DNA of 39,909 bases from an uncultured Eubacterium sp. (GTDB taxonomy: Bacteria; Bacillota; Clostridia; Lachnospirales; Lachnospiraceae). The notes under the pieces are model-generated. The model searched no databases. It saw only the letters and a list, made by a program, of their open reading frames with translations, and was not told the origin of the DNA. The DNA lies in NCBI GenBank assembly GCA_900552795.1, contig USBB01000024.1:1-39909 (forward strand). Direction: 5' to 3'. A program made the position numbers and the translations under genes. Shown here piece after piece: positions 16,325-24,994 of this stretch (its first letter is position 1; every line of letters starts with the position of its first letter).

Positions 16325-18505
16325 TTATTTTAAAAGATTCTGTATAAAATCTAATAAATTATATCTGCTGAAAAGCACTGCTGCAACCAATGATACTGTT
16401 GACATAATCTTAATCAGAATATCAAGAGAAGGTCCTACTGTATCCTTCAAAGGATCGCCTACTGTATCGCCGACAACAGCCGCATCATGTGCCGGAGAGC
16501 CTTTCTTTTCTCCTTCAACCGCACCTGATTCAATATACTTTTTAGCATTATCCCATGCACCACCGGCATTACCTGTAAATATAGCAAGCATTATAGCCGA
16601 AAGTGTTGCACCTATCAAAAGACCACCAACAAAAAACGGTCCGAATAAGAAACCTGAAATAATTGGGAATACAATAGAAAGTATAGCAGGCATTCTCATT
16701 TCTTTCAAGGCACCCTGTGAAGAAATTTCAATACATGTTTTATAATCAGGCTTTTCTTTTCCCTCAAGAATACCAGGAATTTCCTTAAACTGTCTTCTTA
16801 CTTCGGCAACCATCTTACGAGCAGCGTTTGCAACCGCTTCAATAAGCATTCCTGAAAAAAGGAATGGCAGAGCACCGCCGACTAAAGCACCTGCAAGAAT
16901 CTTAGGATCTGTAAAATTAAGCAAAAGGTCTGAACCTTCAGGCTGGAATGCATAAAGGAATGAAACCATAAGTGAAAGTGCTGCAAATGAAGCAGAACCT
17001 ATCGCAAAACCTTTACCTATAGCTGCTGTTGTATTACCTACCGAATCAAGCTTATCAGTAATTTCTCTTACTTCAGGCTCAAGCTCTGACATCTCCGCAA
17101 TACCGCCCGCATTATCTGAAATAGGGCCGTATGTATCAACCGAAACAGTTGCAGATACAAATGAAAGCATACCTACTGCTGCCATAGCAATACCGAACAT
17201 TCCCGATACAGCGTATGAAGCATATGTTGTGATACCTAAAATTATAAGTGGGAACATACATGATTTCATACCAACTGAAAGCCCCTGTGTGATTGTAAGA
17301 GCCGCACCTTCCTTTGATGCTTCTGCAATCTTCTTTGTAGGCTTAAAATCATAACTTGTATAATATTCTGCAATCATACCTATTACAACACCACTTACAA
17401 CACCAAGCGAAGCAGCAACCCAAGGTGAAATAAATCCTGCACTAAATCCTGATGCACTAAGCACTTCTGCAGCTTCTTCCTTAAACATTAACCATGTAGC
17501 AGCAAAACCTCCGATTATAGTAATCGCAGCAGCACTCCATGTTGAAATATTCAAATCCTTATGAGGATCTTGAGTATCTTTTTTAATAAGCACATATGCA
17601 ATACCAAGACATGACGCAATCAAACCTATAGCAGCAATCACAAGCGGAAAATACATCATTTTTGAAAGCATTGCTTCTGAAATAGCTGCGTTTTTAGCAA
17701 GACTTCCAATAAAAAGACTTACTGCAAGAATTATTGCTGAAGAAATAGCACCTACAAACGATTCAAGCAAATCTGATCCAAGACCGGCAACATCACCAAC
17801 ATTATCACCTACGTTATCTGCTATTGTAGCAGGGTTACGAGGATCATCCTCCGGAATATGTGCCTCTGTCTTACCTACAAGGTCTGCCCCCATATCAGCA
17901 GCCTTTGTATAAATACCGCCTCCGACACGGTTAAACATGGCAACTATTGAACAGCCAAGCGCATAGCATGAAAGACATTGTGTAAATACATGTGCGCCTC
18001 TTAAAGCTTCAATAGATAACATATTAAGTCCGTAGCCGAATACTATATAAACAATAAATAATCCCAAAAGTGCAAAACCGCCCACACAAAGACCCATTAC
18101 CGAACCGCCTCTTAATGCGACCTTTAAAGTCTTTCCTATATTCTTTGTCTTGCGCGCCTCGTTAGACACTCTTACATTAGCATATGTAGCAATCTTCATT
18201 CCTACCCAGCCTGCCGACGCACTCATTAAAACGCCAATAACAAAGCACACTGAAGGTTCCCAGCTGAATATGCCATACTGAATTGAAAATATAACTGAAA
18301 ATACTACTGTGATTATCGCTACAACTATTGCAATAATCTTATACTCGTATGTTATAAATGCATTAGCACCAACACGTATTGCCGCTGCAATTTCTGACAT
18401 ACGGTCTGTTCCTTCATCTAACTTCTTGACACCAATAAAGTTAAATGCTGCATAGCCAAGTGCGAGCAAAGCTGCAACAATGACTAAAATCAATAAAGCT
18501 TCCAT
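16325..18505 (-). CDS. hppA: Membrane-bound ion-pumping pyrophosphatase
   Basis: Integral membrane enzyme that couples PPi hydrolysis to export of H+ and/or Na+. The 726-aa protein has some 15-16 hydrophobic segments. The catalytic loop has the acidic motifs GGGIYTKAADMGADLVGKTE and DNVGDNVGDVAG at about 210-240. The residue after GNTT in GNTTAAIGKG is Ala, which marks the K+-dependent subfamily (K+-independent enzymes have Lys there). Pumped ion cannot be fixed from what I can see. It would recycle PPi from biosynthesis and from any PPi-linked enzymes. It is monocistronic, with its own promoter and terminator. Confidence 0.97.
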   Translation of the reverse strand: MEALLILVIVAALLALGYAAFNFIGVKKLDEGTDRMSEIAAAIRVGANAFITYEYKIIAIVVAIITVVFSVIFSIQYGIFSWEPSVCFVIGVLMSASAGWVGMKIATYANVRVSNEARKTKNIGKTLKVALRGGSVMGLCVGGFALLGLFIVYIVFGYGLNMLSIEALRGAHVFTQCLSCYALGCSIVAMFNRVGGGIYTKAADMGADLVGKTEAHIPEDDPRNPATIADNVGDNVGDVAGLGSDLLESFVGAISSAIILAVSLFIGSLAKNAAISEAMLSKMMYFPLVIAAIGLIASCLGIAYVLIKKDTQDPHKDLNISTWSAAAITIIGGFAATWLMFKEEAAEVLSASGFSAGFISPWVAASLGVVSGVVIGMIAEYYTSYDFKPTKKIAEASKEGAALTITQGLSVGMKSCMFPLIILGITTYASYAVSGMFGIAMAAVGMLSFVSATVSVDTYGPISDNAGGIAEMSELEPEVREITDKLDSVGNTTAAIGKGFAIGSASFAALSLMVSFLYAFQPEGSDLLLNFTDPKILAGALVGGALPFLFSGMLIEAVANAARKMVAEVRRQFKEIPGILEGKEKPDYKTCIEISSQGALKEMRMPAILSIVFPIISGFLFGPFFVGGLLIGATLSAIMLAIFTGNAGGAWDNAKKYIESGAVEGEKKGSPAHDAAVVGDTVGDPLKDTVGPSLDILIKIMSTVSLVAAVLFSRYNLLDFIQNLLK

Positions 18506-18627
18506 AATTCTTCTCCTCTTTTATGAATATATTTAACAAGTCCCAGTGGGAGATGTCTCTATAGAGTTTGTTCCCTATTTCGAACTCTATTTATAACAAA
18601 TATACCAATTTTTTAATTATCAGTCAA
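18506..18627 (-). promoter_or_regulatory. hppA promoter and structured leader
   Basis: TTGACT (18622-18627), a 17-bp spacer and TATATT (18599-18604) give a leader of about 85 nt. It contains an 8-bp hairpin ATAGAGTT/AACTCTAT and, nearer the gene, a TCCC-ACT-GGGA hairpin. The loop of the first (GGGA) could pair with the TCCC downstream. The SD GAGGAG follows. No known riboswitch is recognised. Confidence 0.5.
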
Positions 18628-18903
18628 TTAATTTTTATTATATTTTTACAATTAATACAGATTTTTTCTCCTTTTTGGATAATTTTAAAGAATAAAAAAA
18701 ATTATTTAAAATATAATAAAATGTATAGATATTACAAATATTGCAATATTTATAATTTTTTATTGTGGTTTTAAATACTATGTGATATATTTATTTATAT
18801 TCTCTGTCAAATTGTTTAATACCACATTTAACAGAATGCTTCAGAGCAAAATTGAATTTTTACCGACATTTTGCAATATATTGCTTTAGAAACGAGGATT
18901 ACA
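18628..18903 (+). other. AT-rich divergent intergenic region with a possible degV promoter
   Basis: The gene-free stretch between hppA and degV is strongly AT-rich with no supported ORF. A possible plus-strand promoter is TTGTGG (18763-18768), 17-bp spacer, TATATT (18786-18791), leaving a leader of about 105 nt. Nothing else stands out. Confidence 0.4.
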
Positions 18904-19800
18904 ATGTTTAAAATTATAAGTGACACCGCATGTGATTATTCAATAGATTATGCAAAATCTGTTGATGTAGATTTAGTTCCGCTTTACGTGACATTTGATG
19001 GTACGACATATCTTAAAGACAAAGAAGAATTGCCCATAGAAACATTTTACGACAAAATCCTTAATGAAAATTTATTTCCCAAGACCTCCCTTCCCGGAGT
19101 TCAGGACTATATTGATAAATTTTTACCTTATATCAAAAATAACCAGCCCGTCATATGCATAACTATCTCCACAATACTTTCCGGCTCATACAATTCAGCT
19201 GTTATGGCAAAGGATTATATACTTGATGAATATCCTGATGCTAAAATTGAGATTATAAACTCCCTCGTAGATACTGCCGCACAGGCACTTATAGTCCGTG
19301 AGGCCGTACGTATACGAAACGCCGGATTTTCTTTTGAAAAAGCTGTAGAACTACTTAACAAAATCATTTTGTCAAGCACGATATTTTTCACTATAGGCTC
19401 TCTTGACTACTTAAAAAAAGGCGGCAGAATAGGCAGACTTGCAACCAAACTTACAGGAGCATTAAATATCCGTCCCATTATATACCTGCAGCTTGGCGAA
19501 TTAAATATAGGCGGAATTGCACGTACAAGAAATAAATCCAAAAAAATAGTTTTAGATGTGTTAAAAAAATATTTCACTAAAAATAAACTTGATATAAATG
19601 ATTACGTTTTCACAGCAGAAAGCTGTACTGACTTTGATGAATTAAAAGATTTCAGAAAAGATTTTGAAAATACTTTCACCGTAAAATGCGTTGAATCCTA
19701 TGAAGATTTTAATATACGAATAGGCAGTGTAACTGCCTGCCACACCGGACCTTATGCAATAGGTATCGGAATCGTTCCGAAATACGAGAAATATCTCTAA
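18904..19800 (+). CDS. DegV family fatty-acid-binding protein
   Basis: DegV/FakB-like proteins bind fatty acids and, with FakA kinase, feed exogenous fatty acids into lipid synthesis; paralogues are many and their ligands often unknown. The start MFKIISDTACDYS matches the family N-terminus and has GAGG 8 nt upstream; a longer reading adds 11 residues without support. The 298-aa protein keeps TSLPGVQDY, the ISTILSGSYNSA loop, the SLDYLKKGGRIG motif and the lipid-pocket region near the C-terminus (CHTGPYAIGIG). No fakA gene is in the window. It stands alone on the plus strand. Confidence 0.92.
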   Translation: MFKIISDTACDYSIDYAKSVDVDLVPLYVTFDGTTYLKDKEELPIETFYDKILNENLFPKTSLPGVQDYIDKFLPYIKNNQPVICITISTILSGSYNSAVMAKDYILDEYPDAKIEIINSLVDTAAQALIVREAVRIRNAGFSFEKAVELLNKIILSSTIFFTIGSLDYLKKGGRIGRLATKLTGALNIRPIIYLQLGELNIGGIARTRNKSKKIVLDVLKKYFTKNKLDINDYVFTAESCTDFDELKDFRKDFENTFTVKCVESYEDFNIRIGSVTACHTGPYAIGIGIVPKYEKYL

Positions 19801-19811
19801 AAATACAAAGA

Positions 19812-19836
19812 TAAAAAAGCGTCGTGAACGACGCTT
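19812..19836 (-). terminator. Distal minus-strand hairpin-T structure beyond the LRR gene
   Basis: AAGCGTCG/CGACGCTT is an 8-bp perfect stem with a 4-nt loop, followed on the minus strand by TTTTTTATC. It lies between degV and repeat copy A, and may protect degV from minus-strand readthrough. No T-tract follows on the plus strand, so degV lacks a clear terminator. Confidence 0.6.
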
Positions 19837-19902
19837 GCAAGATTTGCTTCGCAAACTTGTTATCAGAATGCGTCTTTGACGCAATTTCCTATAAAGTAAA
19901 AA
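19837..19902 (-). repeat. Dispersed palindromic repeat, copy A
   Basis: The 60 bp at 19843-19902 differ by one base from 31580-31639. The repeat contains the hairpins TTTGC-TTC-GCAAA and TGCGTC-TTT-GACGCA. On the minus strand it starts in the T-tract of the LRR gene's terminator. An outer CAAG/CTTG pair extends the first hairpin in this copy. Confidence 0.85.
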
Positions 19903-19926
19903 GGATTGCGAACTGCTCGCAATCCT
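19897..19926 (-). terminator. Terminator of the LRR lipoprotein gene
   Basis: A perfect 10-bp stem (19902-19911 with 19917-19926), 18 bp after the stop codon, followed on the minus strand by TTTTTAC, where repeat copy A begins. Confidence 0.85.
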
Positions 19927-19944
19927 CACACATAATGTATTTTC

Positions 19945-20688
19945 TCATTTCACTTCTTTCACATCCAAAAATGCATCTGTTCCAATATATGAAACACTTT
20001 CAGGCACCGTAACTGAAAGATTTGTACACCCGCTGAAAGCAGCATATTCTATTCTTTTTAGTCCTTCGTTTAATTTAAGCTCTGTAAGTGACGTACAGCC
20101 TGAAAAAGCAAAATCTTCTATAATTTCAAGGCTGGCAGGAAGATTAACTTTCTTAAGCACCGTATTATTGTAAAAAACTCCCGGTGCTATGATTTTTACG
20201 CCATCCGGAACGATATACTCACTTACTCCAGGTTTTACAGATGCAAGTATATCATTAACAACAACCGCTCCGTCAGTATCATAAGCAGCTTTCTCAAATG
20301 CAGTACCCTTAAAAACATTGGTTCCTACATATGTAAGAGAGGCGGGAACACTTACCTTTTCAAGCCTGTAGCAGTTAAAAAAAGCATTTTCACCTATAGA
20401 AACTATGCCCTCCTCTATAATCACTTCCTTAATGCTTGAGCTTTCATTAAATGCACCTCTGTCAACAGAAATCACATTTTTACCGTCAATCATGGCAGGT
20501 ATAATTATACTCTCTGTCATTTTGCCTGTATCTGTCAGCCCGGTAATATGAATCTGTCCATTATCATCTTCGATATATTCAAATAAAGGATATGTATTCT
20601 TCTTTCCGCAGCCTGAAATACCTGTCATAACTGCCAATAAAGCAATAATGCACAGACACACACGCAGATATCTTACTAATTTTAACAT
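19945..20688 (-). CDS. Leucine-rich-repeat (BspA-type) lipoprotein
   Basis: A predicted surface lipoprotein of 247 aa. The N-terminus has a signal peptide (basic start, hydrophobic CLCIIALLAVMTG) ending in a lipobox, Ile-Ser-Gly-Cys, with Cys27 as the lipidation site. From about residue 60 on there are BspA-like repeats of about 23 residues (for example IKEVIIEEGIVSIGENAFFN and LTELKLNEGLKRIEYAAF). Such proteins bind other proteins or surfaces, but no partner can be named. It follows the hydrogenase gene by 70 bp in the same direction; a functional link is not evident. Confidence 0.9.
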   Translation of the reverse strand: MLKLVRYLRVCLCIIALLAVMTGISGCGKKNTYPLFEYIEDDNGQIHITGLTDTGKMTESIIIPAMIDGKNVISVDRGAFNESSSIKEVIIEEGIVSIGENAFFNCYRLEKVSVPASLTYVGTNVFKGTAFEKAAYDTDGAVVVNDILASVKPGVSEYIVPDGVKIIAPGVFYNNTVLKKVNLPASLEIIEDFAFSGCTSLTELKLNEGLKRIEYAAFSGCTNLSVTVPESVSYIGTDAFLDVKEVK

Positions 20689-20758
20689 TAGCTGTTTTCT
20701 CCTTTTACACTTATCTTTATCAGTAAATATTATAGGACAGGAAATTAATATACATAAT

Positions 20759-22222
20759 TTATGATTTGTGCATATTAAAAGACTTCATATCATAATTCTC
20801 TAAATTCTGTCTTACGCCGCGTGTATCAGCCTCAGAAATAAGCTTATCTCTGTCTTTCTTAAACTGAACTTCCTTTTTGTGCTGGCTTGGTCCGCCTACG
20901 CAGCCGCCTTCGCACATCATTCCCTCAATAAAATCGGCATCAAGTCTTCCTGCTTTAAGCATAAGAAGCGCCTTTCTGCACTCATCAGCTCCGGAACACT
21001 TTTCAACCTTATAATTTGAAGTGTCAACTCCAGCTTCCTGCATACTCTTAAGAACAGCTGCTGTCACACCTCCGCCGTTGCCAAATCTCTTTCCGTATGT
21101 ACTTGCCTGCTGTGTGCTGTTTTCCTCCGGCTCAAACTTAACCTCTTTAGCACGCATCATAGCTCTGAACTCACCAATTGTAAGAACATAATCAGCGTTA
21201 TCCTTTATTGTTTTATCCTGTATCTCATCCTTCTTAGCTATACATGGGCCGACAAATACAGTTACCGCATCTTTATGCTTTGCTTTTATCATACGCGATA
21301 CACCGCACATCGGAGATACTGTTGTAGATATATTTTCAATAAGCTCAGGAAAATGCTTTTTAATCATATTGACAAATGCAGGACAGCAAGAAGTTGTTTT
21401 CTTTATCCCCTCTTCATATGCTTCAACCCACTCATCGGCTTCAGAAGCTGCAGTCATATCACCGCCCAGTCCCACTTCAATCATATCTGCAAATCCAAGC
21501 TTTTTGCACACAGTTCTTATACTTGACATAGTGATATCAGCGCCGAACTGTCCCTCAACAGCAGGTGCAACCATTGCAACCACATATTTTCCCGCACGTA
21601 TTTCATTAATTATATCAACTATCGATGTCTTAGAGCCGATTGCTCCGAACGGACAACTGTGTATACATTTTCCGCATCTTATACATTTACTGTCATCAAT
21701 TACGCATATGCCATTTTCATCCATAGTTATAGCATTCACAGGACATGCTTTCTTACAAGGTCTTATTAAATCAGCTATGGCATTATACGGACAACTCTTG
21801 GCACACATTCCGCACTCCTTGCATTTGTCAGGATCAATATAAGCCCTGTCTCTTCCCATAGAGATTGCCCCAAATTTACATGACTGCTGGCACGCTTTTG
21901 CCATACATTTACGACAGTTATCAGTTACAATATAATGAGATAATGGACAATCCGCACATGCAGATTCAATTACCTGTATGATATTATCAGAACCCGGTCT
22001 GTTGTTATCTGTCGGACACAAACCTTCTGCAAGACGTATTCTTTGCCTTATTATCTCTCTTTCCTTATAGACACAGCATCTGAAATTAGGTTTCGGTCCC
22101 GGCGAGAGCTTATATGGTACCTCATCCCTTTTTTCCTCCAATTCACCTGCATACGCAAGCTTTGCCACCTCATACAATACTTCATGCTTGATTTTTAAAA
22201 TAGTTGCGTCATTTGTTAACAT
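20759..22222 (-). CDS. [FeFe] hydrogenase with ferredoxin-like 4Fe-4S domains
   Basis: Predicted to interconvert protons and H2 using reduced ferredoxin. The 487-aa protein has Cys-rich cluster motifs between residues 90 and 192, including CKECGMCAKSCP and CIRCGKCIHSCP (two [4Fe-4S] clusters) plus extra CxxC groups. All three H-cluster signatures follow: L1 TSCCPAFV (277-284), L2 VGPCIAKKDE (325-334) and L3 MMCEGGCVGGP (435-445). The motif variants differ from the classic TSCCPGW and MPCxxKKxE and remind me of the less-studied group B enzymes. There are no PAS or other sensory domains. The maturases HydEFG are not in the window. HD-GYP and LRR genes flank it in the same direction. Confidence 0.88.
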   Translation of the reverse strand: MLTNDATILKIKHEVLYEVAKLAYAGELEEKRDEVPYKLSPGPKPNFRCCVYKEREIIRQRIRLAEGLCPTDNNRPGSDNIIQVIESACADCPLSHYIVTDNCRKCMAKACQQSCKFGAISMGRDRAYIDPDKCKECGMCAKSCPYNAIADLIRPCKKACPVNAITMDENGICVIDDSKCIRCGKCIHSCPFGAIGSKTSIVDIINEIRAGKYVVAMVAPAVEGQFGADITMSSIRTVCKKLGFADMIEVGLGGDMTAASEADEWVEAYEEGIKKTTSCCPAFVNMIKKHFPELIENISTTVSPMCGVSRMIKAKHKDAVTVFVGPCIAKKDEIQDKTIKDNADYVLTIGEFRAMMRAKEVKFEPEENSTQQASTYGKRFGNGGGVTAAVLKSMQEAGVDTSNYKVEKCSGADECRKALLMLKAGRLDADFIEGMMCEGGCVGGPSQHKKEVQFKKDRDKLISEADTRGVRQNLENYDMKSFNMHKS

Positions 22223-22250
22223 ATCGCTTCTCTCCTTAATTAAATACGCT

Positions 22251-23366
22251 TTATAAAATAATTATATTTGCACAGTTGACATCATAAGCTAAATCATATA
22301 CTTTTGCACTTTTTAAACCTACAACCTTTGGTCTTAATATGTATTCCGAATAATTTTCAACAACTTTTGCCTTTTCTCCATTACTGAGTATAATCGTAGA
22401 ACCTACAGGATATAAAATCACGCTCTTTAAGAAACCTCTTATAGCACCCATATCAAGCTCTGCAGTCATAGCCATAATCATCTCCACTGCATCTCTTTGG
22501 GAAAGTGCTGATTTGTATGGTCTTTCTGTAACAAGTGCATCATATATATCCACAACTGATATTATCTTTGCAAAGGGAACTATCCTTGAATAATCAACTC
22601 CCATCGGATATCCTCTTCCGTCAATTCTTTCATGATGCTGCAAAACACCCAGACGTACACTATCTTTTATATCCTGTTTTTTCTTTAATATGTTATAACC
22701 ATAAACCGGATGTTTCTTCATAATTTCAAATTCTTCATCAGTAAGCCTTTCCGGTTTATTAAGGATTTCATTTGGTATCTTCGACTTACCTATATCATGC
22801 AGCAGCCCTGCGAAACCTATATCATGAATTTCAGAATCACTCATTTTCTGGCTTTTTGCAACAATCATTGCCATTGTAGCAACATCTACACTATGCTTAA
22901 ACGTATATTCGTCGCTTACCTTAAGCATATTTATATCTACTGCAAGCGCATCATTGCTTTGTATGGATTTCATCAAATCATGAGTAATATTCTCAGTTAC
23001 ATTTACAAGATTATCAGAATCAGTATTATTGTAAAGATACGATATTCCTTCTGCCACTCGTTTCCTTACACTTTCGGTCAGCTTCACTCTTGAGGGATCC
23101 GATACAGTCAGCTTTTCTATGGTATCTATAGTTTTGCCGGGGAGACGCTCTTCCTTTACAGGCTCATCTTTTGAAGTCTTGATTTCCTCTTGGCCCTCTC
23201 TTACATAAACTCCGGCTATTCCAAGTCTTCCTAAAGCTTCAATAAGATAATCATCAAGTACTGCGCCCTTTACGATAAGCGGTCTTCTCGTAGCATCTAC
23301 TATTGACTGATCGATTACCATTCCGTTTTTCAGTGAACGAACTCTAACATAATACCTTTTTACCAT
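22251..23366 (-). CDS. HD-GYP domain phosphodiesterase
   Basis: Probable cyclic-di-GMP (or related cyclic dinucleotide) phosphodiesterase of 371 aa. The N-terminal ~60 residues resemble the DUF3391-like segment often found in front of HD-GYP domains. The HD-GYP domain spans about 130-320, with LLHDIGKSKIP (metal-binding HD), KHPVYGYNIL and the defining HHERIDGRGYP. There is no membrane segment or receiver domain, so it is likely cytoplasmic with an unknown input. A weak SD (GGTG) precedes the start. The hydrogenase gene follows 28 bp downstream, close enough for one transcript. Confidence 0.92.
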   Translation of the reverse strand: MVKRYYVRVRSLKNGMVIDQSIVDATRRPLIVKGAVLDDYLIEALGRLGIAGVYVREGQEEIKTSKDEPVKEERLPGKTIDTIEKLTVSDPSRVKLTESVRKRVAEGISYLYNNTDSDNLVNVTENITHDLMKSIQSNDALAVDINMLKVSDEYTFKHSVDVATMAMIVAKSQKMSDSEIHDIGFAGLLHDIGKSKIPNEILNKPERLTDEEFEIMKKHPVYGYNILKKKQDIKDSVRLGVLQHHERIDGRGYPMGVDYSRIVPFAKIISVVDIYDALVTERPYKSALSQRDAVEMIMAMTAELDMGAIRGFLKSVILYPVGSTIILSNGEKAKVVENYSEYILRPKVVGLKSAKVYDLAYDVNCANIIIL

Positions 23367-23416
23367 ACAATCACCACAAAATTATCGTCTCTTTTTTAAT
23401 TAATACTTTCTCTTTT

Positions 23417-23444
23417 ATATTAACATATTTTCGACAAAATTCAA
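23417..23444 (-). promoter_or_regulatory. Promoter for the HD-GYP gene group
   Basis: TTGAAT (23439-23444), a 16-bp spacer and an extended -10 TGTTAATAT (TAATAT at 23417-23422) on the minus strand, about 50 bp from the start codon. Confidence 0.55.
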
Positions 23445-23572
23445 AAAGATTTATTTGGAAATAATTGATATATTGCTTTTTATAATATAAAATAATATAG
23501 ATTTTATGCGCACTTATATAGACACCGACGCATATACGTCAAATATTAAAATGATAAGCAGGAAAAATTATT

Positions 23573-24355
23573 ATGAATGACATAATTGATTATTATAATA
23601 AATTTAACGAAGAAAAAAGACTTAATTCAAGACACGGTCAGGTTGAATACCGTACTTCAATGAAATATATACACGATTTTATCGACTCTTCCAAACCCAA
23701 AAGTGATATAAAAATTCTTGATATCGGAGCCGGCACCGGACGATACAGCGTCGCCCTTGCAAATGAGGGCTATGATGTAACTGCAGTTGAACTTGTAAAG
23801 CACAATCTCGGCATACTTAAAGCCAAAAAAAGCTCCGTCAAAGCAATTCTTGGCAATGCCCTGAATTTAAAGAAGCTTGCAGATAACACATTCGACATTA
23901 CGCTGCTTTTTGGTCCTATGTATCACCTGTTTGGTTTTGAAAATAAACTAACTGCACTTCTTGAGGCTAAGAGAGTTACAAAACCAAACGGTATCATTTT
24001 GGTGGCATATTGTATGAATGAATACAGCGTTATAACTTACGCATTCAAGGAACGCCATATTCTTGAATGTATAGATGAAGGACGTCTTACACAGGATTTT
24101 AAAACTGTGTCAAAAGAAGAAAATCTATATGACTATATGAGAATTGAAGATATTGATAAATTAAATCAGGCCGCATCACTTGACAGAATTAAGATAATTT
24201 CACCCGACGGACCTGCAAATTATATGCGCCCTTTTTTAAACAAACTGTCAGATGAAGAATTTGATTTTTTTATAAAATATCATATGTCAACATGTGAAAG
24301 GCCTGATTTAATCGGTGCTGGAGCTCACACCTTAGATATATTAAAAAAGTCATGA
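23573..24355 (+). CDS. Class I SAM-dependent methyltransferase
   Basis: A 260-aa protein with the Rossmann SAM-binding motif ILDIGAGTGRYSVALA at about 46-61, the acidic end of strand 2 (VTAVEL) and a post-I motif (DITLLFGPMYHL). It resembles small-molecule methyltransferases of the ubiE/methyltransf_11 type. The substrate cannot be inferred. The SD AGGA lies 9 nt upstream. It is isolated on the plus strand, and its stop codon directly abuts the stop codon of the convergent HAD gene with no base between. Confidence 0.88.
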   Translation: MNDIIDYYNKFNEEKRLNSRHGQVEYRTSMKYIHDFIDSSKPKSDIKILDIGAGTGRYSVALANEGYDVTAVELVKHNLGILKAKKSSVKAILGNALNLKKLADNTFDITLLFGPMYHLFGFENKLTALLEAKRVTKPNGIILVAYCMNEYSVITYAFKERHILECIDEGRLTQDFKTVSKEENLYDYMRIEDIDKLNQAASLDRIKIISPDGPANYMRPFLNKLSDEEFDFFIKYHMSTCERPDLIGAGAHTLDILKKS

Positions 24356-24994
24356 TTACAGTGTCAAAAACAGTTCATCCGGGCAGGAAATTATTGTCTC
24401 AGCCCCATGCTCAAGCAAAAATTCCCTGCTGCGGAATCCCCAGTCCACAGATATACACCTTAAACCTGCATTTTTTGCAGTTTCTATATCCACATCAGAA
24501 TCTCCTATGTAAACTGCCTCTGATTTTTCCACACACATTCTTTCAAGAACCTCCAGAACAGCATCAGGATATGGCTTTTTTCTGATGCCTTCTTTTGCTC
24601 CGACTGCAAATTCAAACAATCCGTCAAAATATTTTTTGCAAAGAATCTGTACCCCAAAATCTGCCTTATTTGAAACTACTGCCAGCTTATATCCTTCTGC
24701 TTTAAGCTTTCTTAAAGCACTCACAATTCCGTTATACGGTTTGGTTTTGTCAGCGCAGTGCTGTCTGTAATAATCCTTAAAGGCTGCATAAACCTTATCA
24801 ACATCTGCGTCATTCGTGCCTTCCGGCACTGCTCTTTGTACAAGCTTTAATATACCGTTTCCAACAAATGACCTGACATCATCAAGTGACCTTTGGGGAA
24901 AATCTGCACATGAAAGCGCATAATTTACGCTGTCATGAAGATCATCGAGTGTATCTAAAATAGTACCATCCAAATCAAATATAAATAATTTCAT
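24356..24994 (-). CDS. HAD-family phosphatase, phosphoglycolate phosphatase-like
   Basis: A 212-aa haloacid-dehalogenase-type hydrolase: motif I FDLDGTILDT at 5-14 with the nucleophile and acid Asp residues, a helical cap (about 15-80), motif II VVSNKAD, motif III Lys region and motif IV YIGDSDVDIETAKNAG. This resembles Gph/PpaX-type phosphatases, but substrates in this family are hard to predict. Its start overlaps the feoAB stop by 4 bp (ATGA), so it is translationally coupled to iron uptake. Confidence 0.9.
   Translation of the reverse strand: MKLFIFDLDGTILDTLDDLHDSVNYALSCADFPQRSLDDVRSFVGNGILKLVQRAVPEGTNDADVDKVYAAFKDYYRQHCADKTKPYNGIVSALRKLKAEGYKLAVVSNKADFGVQILCKKYFDGLFEFAVGAKEGIRKKPYPDAVLEVLERMCVEKSEAVYIGDSDVDIETAKNAGLRCISVDWGFRSREFLLEHGAETIISCPDELFLTL

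Noticed and set aside
18568..18774. ORF of 68 codons in the hppA-degV intergenic region
   Set aside because: Composition is that of AT-rich DNA (Ile, Tyr, Asn, Phe). It has no SD and crosses the hppA promoter.
19824..20012. Small plus-strand ORF across repeat copy A, and a similar one across copy B
   Set aside because: The shared peptide is only translation of the 60-bp palindromic repeat. There is no SD, and the frames diverge outside it.
23510..23580. 24-codon ORF overlapping the methyltransferase start
   Set aside because: No SD and no recognisable product; it is probably chance.
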